Positions 19,448 to 28,539 of a DNA stretch of 62,076 nt are shown here, one piece after another (the stretch's first letter is position 1; each line of letters opens with the position of its first letter). The stretch covers positions 1-62,076 of the forward strand of contig CACYZF010000015.1 in assembly GCA_902778895.1 (NCBI GenBank), read 5' to 3'. The position numbers were made by a program, and so were the translations under genes. A model generated the notes under the pieces. It was given only the letters and a program-made list of their open reading frames with translations. It had not been told where the DNA came from and ran no database searches. Source of the DNA: an uncultured bacterium. Lineage in GTDB: Bacteria > Verrucomicrobiota > Lentisphaeria > Victivallales > UBA1829.

Positions 19448-19580
19448 CTGGAAAGAGTCTATTGATGCGCTTCCGCGCCTGACAGGGATCGCCGCGGTTC
19501 CCGTGTTCTCGGCCGCGGAAAACGCGCTCGGGCCACTGTGCGTGGCCGTGATCGGCGGTTCGCTGCTGACGGCAAAATGA
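19448..19580 (+). other. Short open frame fragment, unassigned
   Basis: Directly after the receiver fragment, one plus-strand frame reads NSWKESIDALPRLTGIAAVP and then a hydrophobic tail with AENALGPLCVAVIGG, stopping at 19578-19580. It has no start of its own. It could be another transporter tail (RND permeases end in similar hydrophobic segments), but the match is too weak to name. Confidence 0.25.
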
Positions 19581-19625
19581 GCCCGCCCCCTGAACAATGC
19601 TGTTGTGAGCAATTGCTGATGAATA

Positions 19626-19668
19626 ATGAAAAAATCCCCACCGTTTTATAACGAAACGGCAGGGATGT
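19626..19668 (-). terminator. Rho-independent terminator of the RTX adhesin
   Basis: On the minus strand ATCCCTGCCGTTT pairs with AAACGGTGGGGAT around a short loop, followed by TTTTTTC. It lies about 22 bases after the stop codon of the adhesin at 19690. Confidence 0.85.
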
Positions 19669-19689
19669 TTCAGTGATTCCGAGCTTTCT

Positions 19690-22600
19690 TTACACAGAGG
19701 CAAGGATGCCTTTGTCGGATTCCTCGAATATTTTCTGTGAGGAGAATCTCTCAAATGCACATGCCTCGGAGAGTTCGGCGAACCGAGTGGCATCTTCCTG
19801 CGTGGTTCCATTGCCGAATTTGAGCTCGATGGAGGTACCCTCTTTGACAGTGACGCTGTTGTCTCCGTCAGTGTAGGTCAATGTGGACGCATTCCAGTTC
19901 TCCATGCTGCCAGATGCGAACCAGAGCGTGACGGAGCCGCCAGCGAGTTGTTCGACCTCATCGGTTCCCCAGTTGTCGCAGAACGTGAAGATGTCGTTTC
20001 CACCCCCGCCGTGCATCCGGTCATTACCGATACCGCCAACGATGACGTCGTTGCCGGACGCCCCGACGATCCGGTCGTTCCCGGCATCGCCGAAGAGCAA
20101 GTTGTTGCCCTTGTTCGCCCAGATCGTATCGTCGCCGTCGCCACCACGAATCGTGAGGCCATCACCAGTGTAATCGAACCGATGGCTGGTCATATCCACG
20201 ATGTCGTTCCCTGCTCCTGCACGGATTTCGTCAATCTGGGCGATGCGCGACTGGCTCAGACCAAGTTTATCCGGCGACGCGGAATAAATGTCATCCACGA
20301 ACAACGCATCACCATTGGAGTCGTCTGTCATCAGCATGACATTAGCATCGGCTGAACCTTCAATAATGTCAGAGAGCTTGTTCCTGCCTACGAGCGTAAC
20401 GTTTTCCTTTGTCCCATCACATGTTTTATCATCGGTGGAACCGGCGTGCTGGGCAACATAGCCGGATCCCCAGGTTCCAACTTTGTTCACGAAGAACACG
20501 TCCGTATTGCCGTCCGCATTGGATTTGATGAGCTTCGGTTCGTTTGTTGCCCCTTCCGCGAAGACAGGTTCCACAACGGTCCATTCTTCGGCGTCATCGG
20601 CTTTCACGCGCATCTGGTAGTTTCCGGCAGGCAACTGGAAGGAATCCAGCGAATTGGTGTTGACCGCAACCTGAATAACATGCTCAAAGTTGTCTGTGGA
20701 GTATTCCACGATGTACTGCGCGGCTTCTTCGACATCTTCCCATGTCTGTGTCAGCGGTATAACATCAGAAACGGGTTCAATGATCTCGCCGGATATGACA
20801 AAACCATCGCCAACGGTCAAGGCGGATTCATTTCCCGCAAGGTCTACCGCCTGCACGCTCCACTGCCACGCAGCGGCGTCCAGACCGTCAATTACCAAAC
20901 TTGTTTCCGAGGTCGTGAGCATGAATGCCTCGCTGTCGTGCGAATACGTCACCGTGTATTCCTTCACACCGGCGAGTTTGTCCGTGCTTGCCGTCCAGCT
21001 CAATGTGACCGACTGACCGTCGACAATCGCCTGGAGCCCGGACGGAGTCGTGGGGGCATCCTTGTCGATGTAATCGACCGTGAGGTCGGTCTCGGCCGAA
21101 TATCCAAGGATGTTGCCTGCGCGGAACGACACGGTGCCGTTGTTCTTCAGCACCACACCTTCCTCATAGGGGTTCCAGGTCCGGCCACCGTCCGTCGAGA
21201 ACTCTTTTATCATTGCGTCGGCGCTGAATCTCGCGCTGATGGTGACGTCCTGGTTGGTGACGGTCAGAATGTCCGCGGAGACGGTCGGAGCAACCGGAGT
21301 AGAGATGACGAGCGTATTTACATTGTCGGCGTGGTCGGTCGAACGCAGCGTAAAGCACTCAACGCCGCCCGTGACCGTAAACGTCGCATGGCTGGTCTCG
21401 TCGAGATCGAGTACGGTCCACTCTTCGCCGTCGAGGCTGAACTCCATTTTCGGCGCGGGGTCCAGTTCGTCCCAGACCAGTACAGATACCTGAGATTCCA
21501 TGCCCGGCGTCAGGAACTGATCGCCCGACACGAGGTGCATATCGCTGAACTCCGGCGCGGTCGCGTCGTAGTTCACGGTATAGCTCACGATTTCGGAATC
21601 TTTTCCTGCCTCGTTCTTCGCCTTGAGTTCGACCGTACAGTATTCCGCAACGTCAAGGCCCTTCTCGTTGTCGAACTCGAGCCATCCCTCGTCATCGTCA
21701 CCGACGCCCCGGAGGAGGCCTCTGGTCTTGACCGCCTGCTTGATGCGGTACCAGATGGACGTGGTATACTTGTTGACCTCGGTCTTGATGTTCACTGAAT
21801 ACTTGGACCATTTGCCCTTCAGCAGCTCCCTGCCGTCGGACGTGGCGACGATGTTCGTGATCGCGGCGTCGGTCGACGTCACGGAGAAGACGAGCTCATT
21901 GTTTTCGTTATGGAGAAGGCTGTAGGTCAGGTCGTCCTCGACCTGCAGGTAGCCGTCCACGGTGAGCGTTCCGGCGGATTTCCCGCCGCGCACCACCTTC
22001 AGCGCTCCGGTCTTGTAATCCTGCGCGCTGCCGGCGAGCACGTACGAGCCCGCCGCCTGGTCTTCGTTCACGTAGATGAATTCGAGCTTCGCGCCGTCGA
22101 GGTTCGCGAGGCTGTCGATCATCGCCGTCTCGAAGCCCTCGGCGTGCTCGGTCAGGTCGAACGACACGGTGAGCGTCTTCGCGTCCGCCACGGCGTTGTT
22201 CAACGTCACGCGCTGCCAGTCGGTATAGGTGTCGCCCGTATCCGGGTCCGTCACCTGGACCTCGACGTATTTATAACGTTCCGCCGTGGTCACGACCGTG
22301 CCCGCGAGCTTCAGCGCGCCGTCCAGCACCACGCCGTCGGCGTTCACGAGGAGCATCGCGGAGGAATGGATCTCGGCGTTGGAGAGCGTCGACGGTCCCG
22401 TGCCGGGGTCCTTGGAGCCCTCGGTAACGGTGACGACGCCGGCGCTGGCATACACGTTGCTCACCGTACCGCCCGCCACGATCTCGAGTTCGACGGGGCC
22501 GACCTTCTTGCTGTCGCCCGCGGGGCCCTCGTAGCCTTCGGGGGCGAGCATGGTCACGCCGTCCGCCTTGCCGCCGTCTTCGACCATCATGTAGCCGCCG

Positions 22601-25600
22601 CTCATCACGGTCTGTTCCGCGAACCCGACGGTGCCTTTTTGCGAGTTGCCGTACACATAGATATTGGTCTGGTAGGCACTGTTCGTGGGATCGGTCATGG
22701 CGAAGAGCCCGGAGGCGTATCCGCCCCCGCCGATGTTCGCGGTGATGCCCTTCAGTTTCGTGTTCAGCACCTTGGCGCCGTCTCTGACCGTAAAGTAACC
22801 GTAGCCGCGCATGTCGGCGTCGAGGAGCGTGGCGCCGTTCAGGAACGTCATCGACAACCTCGCCGAGGTATATGTATTGGAATAGATCGGATCCGTGTAC
22901 TCGAAGCCGAACTGGCCGCCGAAGCCGCTCAGCACGCCGTCTGTGGTAGCGAACGTGCCGCTGCCCCAGGAAGCCGTCCACGTGCCGTTCAGTTCGGTCT
23001 TCGCGTAGTCCTCGTCGGCGTTCTTCACGATGGCGAGTTCCAGGCCGGCGCTTTCCCTGACCTGCATGTCCGTGGTCTTCAGCGCGAACTTGCTGTTCAC
23101 CTCCAGGATGCCGCCGTCCCGGACCGTGAGGCCCGCCACGGACGCGCTGCCGGGGAAGTAGTCGCTCCAGCCGGAGCTGTTGCCGAAGATCAGGCGGCCG
23201 CCGGACGCGTCGAGGTTGCTCACGGCCGCGCCGTCGCTCACGTAGAGCGCGCCGTCCTCGCCGACGGTCGCGCCGTTCACGATGCCGCCGCTGCTCACGT
23301 TCATGTAGGCGATGGTCGTGTTCCACGCGGTCGGGTTGCCGTTGGAGTCGGTCTCGGTGACGGTGGTGAAGCCGCGGACGGTCACGTCGAGCGCCTTCTG
23401 CCCGTTGCCCAGGTTCACCCCGCCGGCGAAGTCCACGCCGCTCATGTACGCCACGCCATTTGCCGTAACGCCGTTCAGCACGCCGCCGCCTTTGTTCGCG
23501 ATGATGCTCGGCGCTTTCCCGCCGAACTGATATTCGTAGATCCCGGCGAGCTGGCCGCCCTTGTCCAAATGGACGTTGTTCAGCACGGTCTCGTCCAGGT
23601 ACTGCGCACCTGCGATGGTCTTGCCGCCGTCGCTCGACACCTGGAGCGCGCCGCCCCAGCCGGAGAGGTACAGGATGCCGTCGCTGCCCACAAACGCTCC
23701 GTCGATCGTGCCGCCTACCGCCATCGCGATGCCGTTGCTCAGGACCGAGATATTCGTCGCCTTGCCGCCGCTGGAGACCACCAGCGCCGCGTTGCTCTGG
23801 TACAGGTACTGCGAAGTGCGCTCGTAATTGGTGACCTTGCCCGTCACCGCCACGTTGTCGGCGGAGCCGCCCGCGAGCACCACCAGTTTCTTGCTCACGT
23901 CCTCTTCGATCACCGGGTCCCAGGAGTCGCTGGTGAGGGTGTTGGCGGTCTTCAGACCGTTCTTCGACCCGACGTCCTTCACGACCGCGCCGGAGCCGAT
24001 CGCCAGCGTGCCGAGCCAGTCGAACCCGTTTTCGCCGATCATATCATAGTATTTCAGCACCTTTCCGGAACTCTCGTCGATCACGCCCTTCACCACGCCG
24101 AATTCGTAGCGTCTGGAGGACGGCGTCAGCCAGCGGCTGATGCTGGAAACGTACTTGCTGGTGCCGTCCGCGCTGGAGGAATAATAGCCGGAGCTGTAGT
24201 AGCATCGGCTCCCTGCCTCATCCGTCCAGACTGTGCCGAGGCCGCCGATGACGATCGCGCCGGAGCCCGTGTAGGTGAAGCGCCCGTAGGTGCCCTGGAC
24301 CGTGAGCCCGCTGTCGCCGCTGGCGTACTGGATCTCGCCGGGGTCGATGCAGTCGTAGCTGAAGTAAGCACGCGAAGCATAACCGTCGGAAGTGTAGACC
24401 TGTTTGCCGTTGGACGTGACCGGAATGGAGACAGTGTCGCTGTGGTTGTAGCCGCTGAAGAAGATGACCGCGGAGTTGTTGTCGCCGACCAGGCCGGACG
24501 TCCGCAGGTTCAGGTTCTCGACCCACGCGAAATTGCTCTGCGGATTCTCCATGCCCGTCATGCGGGTGATGCCGCCGCTGTTATAGCCCATGACGACGCA
24601 GCCGCCCATGACGGTCACGCTGGAGAGATGGGCTCCGCCGCCCACATTGACCGTAGCGCTGAGCGCGCCGGTCGCGCTGGTGACGTTATCCATCGCGAAG
24701 GCGGAATAGTAATACTCGCCGTTCGACAGGCCCGACGAACCATAATGCACCGCGGTCAGGGTCCCGAACCCGCTGAGCTTGACGATGGTGGCATTGTGTA
24801 CATTGACCTCGCCGCCGACGTAGCGGTCGTAGTTGCTCTGATAGGCGGACTGATAACGGCTGCTCACGTAGGCGCGGTAACCTGCGCTGGCGGAATTGTA
24901 AATCTGCTGCCGCCACGCCGAATCCCAGTTTGGGTATTCGCCGTGTGCGGAGTAGTAGGCGTTCTGCATGCTTTCGCCGATACTGGACGAAAGCGTCGTG
25001 AAATGGTTATGGGCGGCGGAATAATATTCGAACCTCATGGGCGCCGCTTCGACGATCACATTGGAGGCGAAGCCGCCGTTCATGGTCAGTTTCGCGCCGC
25101 GGTCGCCGATCCACATATCCGTGGTGCCGCTGCTGTTCGTGTAGTAGGTGCTGGTGGTCAGCGCCCCCATGGAAATGGTGTTCACGGACGCGCCGGAGTT
25201 GATCCGCATGGAGCCGCCGTTCCCGATGTTGATGTTGCTGCCGACGGTGTTCGATTCGAACTGGACATACGCGCTCTGCGGCGCGGTCGCGAGGAAGCCG
25301 CTCATGTAGGAGGAGCTGTTGAGGTAGCCGTTACTCGGGTAGTTCCAGGTATCATAGTCTGCGAGCCCGTCGTACTTGAGGCCGCCGCTCGTCGCCATGA
25401 AAAGATGCGACAGGGTGCCGCCCGTGCCGCTCCCCTCGGACGAGGTGTACACCCATTCGTTTCTGGCGGAGTCATACGTACTCGTGACGAACGTGCTCGG
25501 CCCCTCCACGGTCACCTGGCCGCCGTTCTCGAGGTGAATGTTCGTGGCGGTGCCGCCGGAACCGACGGTCATGTAGGTCGCGGAGGAGATGACCCATCTT

Positions 25601-26436
25601 CCGCCCGATCCGACATAACTGCTGCTGAAATAGCCGAACGCGCTGACGTTGCTCCCGCCCCAGGTACGCTGCGACCCGACGTTCAGGGTGTCCAGGACAG
25701 CGCCCTTGCCGACATACACGCTGTTGAGCCTGCCGCCAACCTTGACCTGACTGACCACCGTGCCGTTGCCGTCGATATTCGAAGCCGAGAAGCCGTAGGA
25801 ACCGCCCGGGGCGGCGAGGACCAGGTCGCGCATGTTCCGCCCGACTTCAACATCCTTGATGTAGGAACTGGCTCCGTTCAGGGCGACCACGTAGTCGAAG
25901 TCCTGATTGGCTTTCATGGTCGTCAGTCTGGCGTCCGTGGTGGCGTACCAGACGGTGTTATCCCCCTCTCCATCCGAGAACACGTCGCCCAGCACGACGG
26001 TGCCGCCGCTGGTGAACGTGAGATTGCTCAGCGTGGCGCTGTCGCCGGCTGTGATGTCGCCGCGACCGAACGTGAGGTTGTTGGCGGTCGTCTTGTCGCC
26101 GACGAACAGCCCGACGCTGTTGTAGCCGGAATGGTTCAGGAAGTTCACGCCCGTGATGGCGTTGAAGTTGTAGTAGTAGTCGTACTTGTCGCCGTCCTCG
26201 TAGCTGGAATCCTGCGGATCGTCGTCGGAGCGGGAATGGGACGTGGTGGCGTAGGTGTAATAACCGTCACTGTGATAGGTGGGGATATGCCACACGAGCC
26301 ACTCGCCGGCGTAGTAGGGAGTTATGTAATGGTAGTGGGTCGTGCCCGATGTAACAGTATATTCCGGGTCCTTTTCGAACTGGTTGAGCATCGACTCGGT
26401 CATGGTCTGATTGTAATGGTATTTTACGTATCCCAT
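19690..26436 (-). CDS. Giant RTX adhesin with AIDA-like repeats and FN3-like domains (2,248 aa)
   Basis: The start ATG at 26436 follows a strong AGGAGGAG. There is no Sec signal peptide; the N-terminus is Tyr/His-rich (MGYVKYHYNQTMTESM). Residues of about 110-1,480 are irregular strand-loop-strand repeats (SGG/GSGG). A linker of about 1,500-1,620 contains SYVLAGSAQDYKTGAL, the same module type as in the neighbouring giant adhesin. After it come Ig/FN3-like domains (TPSGLQAIVDGQSVTLSW; VEEAAQYIVEYSTD). Near the C-terminus are RTX nonapeptides (RAGAGNDIVD, GGDGDDTIWA, GDAGNDRIVG, GGIGNDRMHG, GGGGNDIFTF). RTX repeats bind calcium and mark type I secretion substrates, which agrees with the missing leader. 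No ABC transporter or TolC gene lies in the window. Role: secreted, surface-attached adhesin (inference). It has its own promoter and terminator. Confidence 0.85.
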   Translation of the reverse strand: MGYVKYHYNQTMTESMLNQFEKDPEYTVTSGTTHYHYITPYYAGEWLVWHIPTYHSDGYYTYATTSHSRSDDDPQDSSYEDGDKYDYYYNFNAITGVNFLNHSGYNSVGLFVGDKTTANNLTFGRGDITAGDSATLSNLTFTSGGTVVLGDVFSDGEGDNTVWYATTDARLTTMKANQDFDYVVALNGASSYIKDVEVGRNMRDLVLAAPGGSYGFSASNIDGNGTVVSQVKVGGRLNSVYVGKGAVLDTLNVGSQRTWGGSNVSAFGYFSSSYVGSGGRWVISSATYMTVGSGGTATNIHLENGGQVTVEGPSTFVTSTYDSARNEWVYTSSEGSGTGGTLSHLFMATSGGLKYDGLADYDTWNYPSNGYLNSSSYMSGFLATAPQSAYVQFESNTVGSNINIGNGGSMRINSGASVNTISMGALTTSTYYTNSSGTTDMWIGDRGAKLTMNGGFASNVIVEAAPMRFEYYSAAHNHFTTLSSSIGESMQNAYYSAHGEYPNWDSAWRQQIYNSASAGYRAYVSSRYQSAYQSNYDRYVGGEVNVHNATIVKLSGFGTLTAVHYGSSGLSNGEYYYSAFAMDNVTSATGALSATVNVGGGAHLSSVTVMGGCVVMGYNSGGITRMTGMENPQSNFAWVENLNLRTSGLVGDNNSAVIFFSGYNHSDTVSIPVTSNGKQVYTSDGYASRAYFSYDCIDPGEIQYASGDSGLTVQGTYGRFTYTGSGAIVIGGLGTVWTDEAGSRCYYSSGYYSSSADGTSKYVSSISRWLTPSSRRYEFGVVKGVIDESSGKVLKYYDMIGENGFDWLGTLAIGSGAVVKDVGSKNGLKTANTLTSDSWDPVIEEDVSKKLVVLAGGSADNVAVTGKVTNYERTSQYLYQSNAALVVSSGGKATNISVLSNGIAMAVGGTIDGAFVGSDGILYLSGWGGALQVSSDGGKTIAGAQYLDETVLNNVHLDKGGQLAGIYEYQFGGKAPSIIANKGGGVLNGVTANGVAYMSGVDFAGGVNLGNGQKALDVTVRGFTTVTETDSNGNPTAWNTTIAYMNVSSGGIVNGATVGEDGALYVSDGAAVSNLDASGGRLIFGNSSGWSDYFPGSASVAGLTVRDGGILEVNSKFALKTTDMQVRESAGLELAIVKNADEDYAKTELNGTWTASWGSGTFATTDGVLSGFGGQFGFEYTDPIYSNTYTSARLSMTFLNGATLLDADMRGYGYFTVRDGAKVLNTKLKGITANIGGGGYASGLFAMTDPTNSAYQTNIYVYGNSQKGTVGFAEQTVMSGGYMMVEDGGKADGVTMLAPEGYEGPAGDSKKVGPVELEIVAGGTVSNVYASAGVVTVTEGSKDPGTGPSTLSNAEIHSSAMLLVNADGVVLDGALKLAGTVVTTAERYKYVEVQVTDPDTGDTYTDWQRVTLNNAVADAKTLTVSFDLTEHAEGFETAMIDSLANLDGAKLEFIYVNEDQAAGSYVLAGSAQDYKTGALKVVRGGKSAGTLTVDGYLQVEDDLTYSLLHNENNELVFSVTSTDAAITNIVATSDGRELLKGKWSKYSVNIKTEVNKYTTSIWYRIKQAVKTRGLLRGVGDDDEGWLEFDNEKGLDVAEYCTVELKAKNEAGKDSEIVSYTVNYDATAPEFSDMHLVSGDQFLTPGMESQVSVLVWDELDPAPKMEFSLDGEEWTVLDLDETSHATFTVTGGVECFTLRSTDHADNVNTLVISTPVAPTVSADILTVTNQDVTISARFSADAMIKEFSTDGGRTWNPYEEGVVLKNNGTVSFRAGNILGYSAETDLTVDYIDKDAPTTPSGLQAIVDGQSVTLSWTASTDKLAGVKEYTVTYSHDSEAFMLTTSETSLVIDGLDAAAWQWSVQAVDLAGNESALTVGDGFVISGEIIEPVSDVIPLTQTWEDVEEAAQYIVEYSTDNFEHVIQVAVNTNSLDSFQLPAGNYQMRVKADDAEEWTVVEPVFAEGATNEPKLIKSNADGNTDVFFVNKVGTWGSGYVAQHAGSTDDKTCDGTKENVTLVGRNKLSDIIEGSADANVMLMTDDSNGDALFVDDIYSASPDKLGLSQSRIAQIDEIRAGAGNDIVDMTSHRFDYTGDGLTIRGGDGDDTIWANKGNNLLFGDAGNDRIVGASGNDVIVGGIGNDRMHGGGGNDIFTFCDNWGTDEVEQLAGGSVTLWFASGSMENWNASTLTYTDGDNSVTVKEGTSIELKFGNGTTQEDATRFAELSEACAFERFSSQKIFEESDKGILASV

Positions 26437-26703
26437 TCTCGTTTCTCCTCCTGGTTATGATATATTTAATGTTTTGTGATCGTTTGCGAAAAAAGCGGAA
26501 CAGAGGATACGGTGTGGCGGCGCGGGAACGATTCGAAAGACGTTCGCATGGTCGCCAGGAGCATTCGCACGGGTATGCACAAACGGAGCACTCGGGAAGC
26601 CCCCCTGCGTGCCCGCAAGTTGAATTCGCCTGTGAAAGACGATAGCATGGTGCAATCTTGTCGATTTCTGTCTGTTTCTGTCTGTTTTTATTATAGTTAT
26701 GTT
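26437..26703 (-). other. Leader region of the RTX adhesin
   Basis: The region between the promoter and the ATG at 26436 would give a leader of about 260 bases. It includes a duplicated ACAGACAGAA motif just after the expected transcription start. No open frame with a ribosome-binding site is seen in it. Confidence 0.5.
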
Positions 26704-26732
26704 ATTATATCACGCGCGAGATAAGATGTCAA
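26704..26732 (-). promoter_or_regulatory. Consensus sigma70 promoter of the RTX adhesin
   Basis: On the minus strand TTGACA (26732-26727), 17 bases, then TATAAT (26709-26704): a perfect match in boxes and spacing. The -35 box overlaps the stop codon of the truncated integrase upstream, so the present promoter context arose at or near that junction. Confidence 0.85.
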
Positions 26733-27085
26733 GCGGAACCATCAAAAAAAAGTTTTTTTCTAGAAGAAAAAATGAATCTTCGAGGGTGTGTCCGGTAGAT
26801 TTCCCATGCTTCATCAAAGGAAGCGTCCAGTTCAGGCTGGAAAAATCCCCTTATTGTGTTCATTTGAGCGAGAGCGACTTCCTTCGTCGGAGCCAGCCAT
26901 ATTGAATCAAGCTCAGAAGCTTTTTGTACCGCTTCCTCATAATCCCTCGTTTTGAGCGTAAATTCTTTTCGAGTGCCGTCAGCAATCGTAAGACGGTAGT
27001 GGTAGTAAGTCCCCTTGGTCTTTTGACGTCGCTTACCCTGTAATTTGGTCGTTTTGGTCGTCCTGCAGACGTGTGTACCAGCCAT
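26729..27085 (-). pseudogene. N-terminal fragment of a phage-type tyrosine integrase
   Basis: From the ATG at 27085 (preceded by AAAGGTG) the protein reads MAGTHVCRTTKTTKLQGKRR, then a basic stretch with TYYHYRLTIADGTRKEFTLKT and the helical part ASFDEAWEIYRTHP. This is the layout of the arm-binding domain and the start of the core-binding domain of tyrosine recombinases. After RTHP the sequence changes into a short unrelated tail and stops at 26729. The catalytic domain (R...H-x-x-R...Y) is absent, so it cannot recombine DNA. It marks the remains of an integrated element; tRNA-arm-like fragments lie 370-670 bases away. A longer in-frame start at 27235 lacks a ribosome-binding site. Confidence 0.6.
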
Positions 27086-27483
27086 CAGACAACACCTTTC
27101 GTGTTTATGGTCGTAGTACCGTAAAACTTGAAAGGTGCTTTGTATTTCTTTGTGAGTAAAAGGGGTAAAAGGAAAACGGGGCAGTTTTGGGGAAAATTTT
27201 CGCAGTGTTTCACCCTTACCCTCGTTTCTGAGCACAAAAAAATGGTGGGCCGCAAGCGATTTTTAGCGATAACTCATTTATAATAAAAGAGTTACAAAGC
27301 GGTTCATGCAACAAAAAACAAACAACCAAAAACAAAAGAACATCGCTTCATCTTTGTTTTCGAAAACATCTGTAAATATTTGCGGTTCTGAACGTAGGAA
27401 TATATATTCGTGATTCGTTTTTACTTTTTTAACGAGAATAGAACCCCCTGCCGGGTTTTACGAACCAGCGACCTATTGGGAAA

Positions 27484-27557
27484 CCGATAAGTCTGCGCAG
27501 GACACTGGAACCGACTGGATGCCTCTGACCTAGGAGGACACGCGTATCGGATTTTTA
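27484..27557 (+). other. Candidate structured RNA or orphan terminator
   Basis: CCGATA at 27484-27489 pairs with TATCGG at 27545-27550, an inner GCG pairs with CGC, and the run ATTTTTAT follows directly. No gene precedes it on this strand. It could be a small RNA end, a terminator left from a deleted gene, or chance. Confidence 0.25.
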
Positions 27558-27848
27558 TCATGGGGAAAAGCATTCATGCTACGAATTTGAGGAGAGAAAT
27601 CAACAGGACACTTTTCATAACAGACATAATAATGATTATTTGCGATTGCCATCTTTTATGCACCCATGACCTGTTGATTGCATAAAAAACGATGACTCCA
27701 ATTTTTCGAATGTCGGCTTGCCATCCATGCCGTGGCATACGAACTGGCGACTTATTAGAAGCTGGCTGAGCGTGGAGCGTTGGAATGCGTTCCGCAGCTC
27801 CGCAATGGCTGTGCGTGGCCTCCCCCATTCTCGTTGACCTCCTTGCAG

Positions 27849-28195
27849 TCACTGAAGCAACCAGTCCAGTACATTGAGTTTGCGTATGCCGTCGAAGTCA
27901 TCCGACGGGTCTTCGTCCAAGGTCAGCAGGAATTTCGGGTAGTGGTCGTGTTTTTTTCTGAAGCGGTGCAAGTTCACACGAAAGCGTTTTGCTGTCGCGC
28001 ACTGTCGCCGCGACCTGATAGGAGTATTATAACCATGAACGACCACATTCCGGGCTTGGTGGCCGAGTTCCAGATCCATGGCCAAAAGTTCATGGTGGTG
28101 TGCTGAAAAAAGTCACCAGACTTGGCGGGCTTCTGACCTCGTATAGCCTTGTAAAAGAAGCGGCTTAAGAGTTTTGGCATAGTCCCCCAAAACAA
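27849..28195 (-). pseudogene. Decayed coding remnant, unassigned
   Basis: Two overlapping minus-strand frames look protein-like but are broken. One reads ...HGYNTPIRSRRQCATAKRFR and ends KLNVLDWLLQ-stop at 27849. The other starts near 28195 with MFWGTMPKLLSRFFYKAIRG. The basic, aromatic composition would suit a DNA-binding or mobile-element protein, but I recognise no family, and neither frame has a good ribosome-binding site. Confidence 0.25.
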
Positions 28196-28428
28196 AAAAA
28201 AGACAACATGTCGGGGGGAAAGGCGAAAAAGCTTGCTGAAACAACCGAAAAACTTGTTCCGTTCCGAAAAAACAGGGCCCGAAAAGGGCGTGTGGCGGAC
28301 GGGATGGGAGTGTATTGTCCCCTTACTCCATAAACAAAAGACTGTTATTGATGCCCAGAATGCTTATGTTGAGGCAAGGAGTTTTGGCATAGACCACCTG
28401 AAGCAGAATTCCGGATTGTTTTTCAGAT

Positions 28429-28457
28429 TTGCATTATCCATGTAATGAATGTATATT
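28429..28457 (+). promoter_or_regulatory. Promoter of the first Sel1 gene
   Basis: TTGCAT (28429-28434), a 17-base spacer, then TATATT (28452-28457), about 80 bases upstream of the start codon. Confidence 0.6.
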
Positions 28458-28539
28458 AAATACATAATAGTTTTGAATTAAACACAGCCCTGTTTTCCTC
28501 AATTTTTACCCTCAAGACAATATGGAAGGATCAACCCCC

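Larger units (their letters stand above)
27086..28428. other. Gene-poor region with tRNA-arm-like fragments
   Basis: This stretch has no gene I can name. Two related 19-base sequences, TACGAACCAGCGACCTATT (27459-27477) and TACGAACTGGCGACTTATT (27738-27756), resemble on the minus strand the variable-loop/T-arm part of a tRNA (GTCGC..GTTCG). The flanking bases do not complete a cloverleaf. The motif AGGACAC occurs three times between 27499 and 27613, and GAGTTTTGGCATAG occurs at both about 28169 and 28379. Together with the truncated integrase this looks like debris of an integrated element. Confidence 0.45.

Noticed and set aside
21910..26460. A plus-strand open frame of about 1,500 codons opposite the RTX adhesin
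   Set aside because: Mirror frame of a GC-rich coding strand; low-information His/Val/Ala/Arg-rich translation. The minus strand has promoter, ribosome-binding site, domains and terminator.
27437..27545. A tRNA gene on the minus strand
   Set aside because: The T-arm-like motif is suggestive, but the acceptor, D and anticodon stems do not pair, and no CCA-like end is present.
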